A stretch of DNA of 10,048 nucleotides from Thermohalobaculum sp964475765 (GTDB lineage Bacteria; Pseudomonadota; Alphaproteobacteria; Rhodobacterales; Rhodobacteraceae): NCBI GenBank assembly GCA_964475765.1, contig CAYYZH010000163.1:1-10048 (forward strand), written 5' to 3'. The position numbers and the translations under genes are program-made. This document shows positions 6,920 to 10,048 of this stretch, piece by piece. The notes below the pieces were generated by a model that worked only from the letters and a program-made list of their open reading frames with translations, did not search any database and was not told the DNA's origin. Position 1 is the first letter of the stretch, and each line of letters opens with the position of its first letter.

Positions 6920-6925
6920 ACGGCG

Positions 6926-7399
6926 TCAGCCCGACCCGATCCCCGGCTCCTTCACTGTCTCCATTGCAACATAGGTGCTGGTCTGGGCGACATGCGGCAG
7001 CGCGGCGATTTCTTCACCCAGAACGCGGCGATAGTCGGCAATGTCCCGAGTGCGCACCTTGAGCAGGTAGTCGAACCCTCCCGCAATCATGTGGCACTGT
7101 TCGATCACCGGGATACGTGCCGCGGCCCGGTTGAACGCCTCTAGCGCCAGAGCCGTCGTTTGGTTCAGCTTCACCTCGACAAAGGCGACATGGGCTTGCG
7201 CCAGTTTCTGAGGGTTCAAAAGCGCGCGATAACCCAGAATGTACCCGTCGTTCTCCAACCGCTTTATCCTGAGCTGGCAGGGGGTTTTCGACAGACCCAC
7301 CCGCTCGGCGATGGCTGTAACGGTGGCCCGTCCATCTCGCGCCAGCACATCGATGATCTGGCGATCGATTCTGTCTATTTTGTCGTCCACGGCGCTCAT
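6926..7399 (-). CDS. putR: Lrp/AsnC-family regulator of proline use (PutR-type)
   Basis: A 157-residue transcription factor. Residues 5-55 form a winged helix-turn-helix starting DDKIDRIDRQIIDVLARDGR, with recognition helix SKTPCQLRIKRLE (37-49). Residues about 67-145 form the RAM ligand-sensing and oligomerisation domain, with the GGFDYLLKV core (107-115). Lrp-type PutR proteins divergent from putA are known as proline-responsive activators of putA in Rhodobacter and Agrobacterium, and the same arrangement is seen here. It probably binds the palindrome at 7412-7424, which lies just ahead of its own start, and so would also control itself. No good Shine-Dalgarno precedes the ATG; the start is chosen because it matches the usual family N-terminus. 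The gene converges on proC with a 6-base gap. Confidence 0.9.
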   Translation of the reverse strand: MSAVDDKIDRIDRQIIDVLARDGRATVTAIAERVGLSKTPCQLRIKRLENDGYILGYRALLNPQKLAQAHVAFVEVKLNQTTALALEAFNRAAARIPVIEQCHMIAGGFDYLLKVRTRDIADYRRVLGEEIAALPHVAQTSTYVAMETVKEPGIGSG

Positions 7400-7411
7400 T
7401 GCAATACTTTA

Positions 7412-7437
7412 GCCTAATATAGGCAAAAAATATAGGC
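7412..7437. promoter_or_regulatory. Probable PutR operator
   Basis: GCCTA-ATA-TAGGC (7412-7424) is a perfect 13-bp inverted repeat, AT-rich in the middle as Lrp-family sites tend to be. TATAGGC at its right end (7418-7424) is repeated exactly at 7431-7437, 13 bases on. The block lies 13-38 bases before the putR start codon and about 89-114 bases before putA, suited to activating putA while limiting putR. Binding by PutR is inferred. Confidence 0.55.
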
Positions 7438-7461
7438 GTATTCACTACTCAAGCTGAACCC

Positions 7462-7490
7462 TTGGAGAAACAGCCTGCACCGCATACCCT
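7462..7490 (+). promoter_or_regulatory. Possible putA promoter
   Basis: TTGGAG (7462-7467) and TACCCT (7485-7490) are separated by 17 bases. The -10 element is weak, as expected of an activator-dependent promoter, and the probable PutR operator lies upstream. Transcription would start near 7497, giving a leader of about 29 bases. This is a guess by eye. Confidence 0.3.
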
Positions 7491-7525
7491 AAGTCTGCGC
7501 ACCTTAGACATGAAGGAGTCGCGAT

Positions 7526-10048
7526 ATGACCGCCCGCGCCCGCCTGAGAGCAGCGTATCTCGAGCCTGAAGGCCAAGCCCTGTCCCGTCTCAGCGCGCTG
7601 GCTGACCTGAACGCCACTCAACGGACCGATATAGCCGCGGATGCGGCGGATCTCGTTCGTGCGGTCCGGACCTCTTCGGATCCCGGGCTGATGGAGGAGT
7701 TTCTCGCCGCCTTTGGGCTGTCGACCCGGGAAGGCGTCGCCCTGATGTGTTTGGCGGAGGCGCTGCTTCGGGTTCCCGATGACGAAACCATCGACGATCT
7801 CATCCAGGACAAGATCGCCCCGCATGACTGGGGAGCGCATTTGGGCCGGGCGTCATCGAGCCTGGTCAACGCCTCGACCTGGGCGCTGATGCTGACAGGT
7901 CAGGTGATCGACGAGACCGAGGATCAGGGGCTGCTTGGCACCCTTCGGACGGTCGTGCGCAAGCTGGGCGAACCCGTGGTCCGCGTCGCCGTCAGCCGGG
8001 CCATGCGCGAGATGGGTGCGCAGTTCGTCCTCGGCCGAGACATCGACGAAGCCGTCCGACGTGGCGATCCTGAGGTTCAGCGCGGTTATACCTATTCCTA
8101 TGACATGCTTGGCGAAGGGGCGAAGACCGACCGGGACGCCCAGCGTTATCACGGCGCCTATGCCCATGCGATCGCCACACTCGCAGCGCGAGCGAAGTCC
8201 GATGACATCCGGGAGAACCCGGGGATCTCGGTCAAGCTCTCGGCGCTCCATCCACGGTATGAAGCGGGACAACGCGAGGGCATGCTGCCGGTCCTGACGG
8301 CCCGAACGCTTCAGTTGGCCCAGTCGGCCAAGGCTGCACGTATGGGTTTTAACATCGATGCGGAGGAAGCGGATCGGCTGGACCTGAGCCTCGATGTGAT
8401 AGAGGCCGTGCTGTCGGATCCCTCGCTCGCTGGGTGGGACGGGTTCGGCGTGGTCGTTCAGGCCTATGGACAGCGCGCCGCCCATGCCATCGACTGGCTC
8501 CATGATCTCGCCACCCAGCTGGATCGGCGGGTCATGGTCCGTCTGGTCAAGGGCGCCTATTGGGACACCGAGATCAAACGGGCGCAGGTGCTGGGGCTGA
8601 ACGGCTTCCCCGTCTTCACCCGCAAAGCGCATACGGATGTCAGCTACATCGCCAACGCGCGAAAGCTGCTGTCGATGACGGACCGGATCTATCCGCAGTT
8701 CGCCACGCACAACGCCCACACGGTCGCTGCGGTGCTGCGCATGGCTGATCTTCTGGACCAGCCCACCGATCACTTTGAGTTTCAACGCCTGCATGGGATG
8801 GGCGAGGCTCTGCACGAAATGGCGCGCACCCGTCACAAGACGCGCTGCCGGATTTACGCGCCGGTCGGCGCGCATCGCGATCTACTGGCCTATCTCGTGC
8901 GCCGGCTGCTGGAAAACGGGGCCAACTCTTCGTTCGTCCATCAGATCGTCGACGAGACGGTCAGCCCGGAGGAGATCGCCGCCGACCCGTTCGCACAAAT
9001 CGACGAGAATGTTGACCGGGTTGCACATCCCGCGATTGCCCGCCCCCCGGCGCTCTTTGGCGAGACACGTCGGAACGCAAAGGGATGGGACATCACTGAT
9101 CCGCTCCAAGTCAATTCGTTGACGGACGGGCGCGCAGAGTTCGCCAACGAGCAATGGTCCGCCGGTGATGCAGCCAGACCCGGGCGCAATGTGCTCAATC
9201 CCGCCAATGCCGAAGATGTGGTAGGGCAAGTCCACGATGCGGACCCAGCCGCAATCGACGCGGCCTTTGCCACAGCTTTGAGTGCGCAAGCGGGTTGGCA
9301 GACCACCTCGGCGGATCAACGCGCGGCAGTTCTGGCGATCGCTGCAGATCTTTTTGAGACGCGTGCGCCTGAGTTAATGGCCCTACTTGCGCGAGAGGCA
9401 GGCAAGACCTGGATTGATGCGGTGGGAGAGATCCGCGAGGCGATTGATTTTCTCCGGTACTACGGCGCCGAGGCGCGTCGGCGGAACCTACCACCAGCCC
9501 GGGGCGTCTTCGTCTGCATCAGCCCGTGGAACTTTCCGTTGGCGATCTTCACAGGGCAAATTGCAGCAGCGCTTGCGACCGGGAACGCAGTTCTGGCCAA
9601 GCCTGCGGAGCAAACCCCATTGATCGCGGCCCGCGCCGTCAGCCTGCTGCATGAGGCAGGCGTCCCGGCAGAGATCCTACATCTGTTACCCGGCGATGGA
9701 GCCAGGGTGGGGGCTGCGCTGACCGCGGATCCTCGGCTGGGAGGGGTCTGCTTCACCGGTTCGACCGAGGTGGCCCAGATCATCAACCGCCAGCTTGCCC
9801 AGACTGCACCAGACGCCGCATTGATCGCCGAGACCGGCGGGCTGAATGCGATGATTGTCGACAGCACCGCCCTGCCCGAACAGGCCGTGCGCGACATCCT
9901 AGCCAGCGCTTTCCAGTCGGCGGGGCAACGGTGCTCCGCGCTGCGTATTCTCTACATCCAGCGCGACGTCGAGGAGCGCTTCCTCGAAATGCTGTTCGGC
10001 GCGATGGATACGCTGAGGGCGGGCGACCCGTGGGACATCTCGACCGAT
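7526..10048 (+). CDS. putA: Bifunctional proline dehydrogenase / P5C dehydrogenase (3' end cut off)
   Basis: PutA oxidises proline to pyrroline-5-carboxylate with FAD, then to glutamate with NAD+, at the inner face of the membrane. The frame is open for all 841 visible codons and runs off the window; roughly 280-300 residues are missing. AAGGAG (7513-7518) fixes the start. The helical arm is followed by the proline dehydrogenase barrel with LHGMGE (422-427) and RIYAPVG...LVRRLLENGAN, where Tyr444, Tyr456, Arg459 and Arg460 match the active-site Tyr540, Tyr552, Arg555 and Arg556 of E. coli PutA. The aldehyde dehydrogenase half starts near 560 and shows ISPWNFPLAIFTGQ (Asn669), ETGGLNAM (Glu769) and the catalytic cysteine in SAGQRCSAL (Cys803). 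The N-terminus is about 96 residues shorter than in E. coli and lacks the ribbon-helix-helix domain, so this PutA does not repress itself; PutR is the likely regulator. Confidence 0.97.
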   Translation, partial: MTARARLRAAYLEPEGQALSRLSALADLNATQRTDIAADAADLVRAVRTSSDPGLMEEFLAAFGLSTREGVALMCLAEALLRVPDDETIDDLIQDKIAPHDWGAHLGRASSSLVNASTWALMLTGQVIDETEDQGLLGTLRTVVRKLGEPVVRVAVSRAMREMGAQFVLGRDIDEAVRRGDPEVQRGYTYSYDMLGEGAKTDRDAQRYHGAYAHAIATLAARAKSDDIRENPGISVKLSALHPRYEAGQREGMLPVLTARTLQLAQSAKAARMGFNIDAEEADRLDLSLDVIEAVLSDPSLAGWDGFGVVVQAYGQRAAHAIDWLHDLATQLDRRVMVRLVKGAYWDTEIKRAQVLGLNGFPVFTRKAHTDVSYIANARKLLSMTDRIYPQFATHNAHTVAAVLRMADLLDQPTDHFEFQRLHGMGEALHEMARTRHKTRCRIYAPVGAHRDLLAYLVRRLLENGANSSFVHQIVDETVSPEEIAADPFAQIDENVDRVAHPAIARPPALFGETRRNAKGWDITDPLQVNSLTDGRAEFANEQWSAGDAARPGRNVLNPANAEDVVGQVHDADPAAIDAAFATALSAQAGWQTTSADQRAAVLAIAADLFETRAPELMALLAREAGKTWIDAVGEIREAIDFLRYYGAEARRRNLPPARGVFVCISPWNFPLAIFTGQIAAALATGNAVLAKPAEQTPLIAARAVSLLHEAGVPAEILHLLPGDGARVGAALTADPRLGGVCFTGSTEVAQIINRQLAQTAPDAALIAETGGLNAMIVDSTALPEQAVRDILASAFQSAGQRCSALRILYIQRDVEERFLEMLFGAMDTLRAGDPWDISTD

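Noticed and set aside
7853..8875. Long minus-strand open frame of 340 codons inside putA
   Set aside because: The sense frame is clearly proline dehydrogenase with its active-site motifs; the antisense frame shows no family features.
9460..9897. Minus-strand open frame inside the aldehyde dehydrogenase part of putA
   Set aside because: Low-complexity antisense shadow of a conserved catalytic region.

Overview
The window looks like chromosomal DNA of an alphaproteobacterium, most likely a Rhodobacteraceae/roseobacter-type organism. This placement is an inference from three things: the GC-rich coding sequence; the pairing of an Lrp-type regulator (PutR) with a divergent putA that has no N-terminal DNA-binding domain, an arrangement described in Rhodobacter and Agrobacterium; and sequences matching the alphaproteobacterial CtrA box.

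Layout. On the left (1-1010, minus strand) is an ornithine cyclodeaminase/mu-crystallin family gene. It is divergent from a small single-domain response-regulator-like gene (1095-1568, plus). Tail-to-tail with that gene is a 1088-residue CheB-CheR-coiled-coil-PAS hybrid sensor (1605-4871, minus). A 368-base AT-rich intergenic region follows (4872-5239), holding one perfect and two 8/9 CtrA-type boxes. It separates the hybrid from a divergent gene of unknown function (5240-5950, plus). The right part is a proline block: proC (6107-6919, plus), the Lrp/AsnC-type regulator putR (6926-7399, minus), and divergent putA (7526 to beyond the window end, plus; about 841 codons visible, C-terminus missing).

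How the parts may work together. ProC makes proline from pyrroline-5-carboxylate, and PutA oxidises proline to glutamate. PutR probably controls putA and itself through a 13-bp palindrome and a 7-bp direct repeat lying 13-38 bases before its own start codon. The left-hand gene belongs to a family that includes proline-forming ornithine cyclodeaminase, but it lacks the family's usual GGDxPGKTE loop, so its substrate is open. Between these metabolic genes sits what looks like a signalling island: a receiver protein with no output domain, a methylesterase/methyltransferase/PAS protein with no kinase domain, and an unrecognised protein. The possible CtrA control of the island is the most interesting signal here. 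I see no mobile elements, CRISPR arrays, tRNA or rRNA genes.
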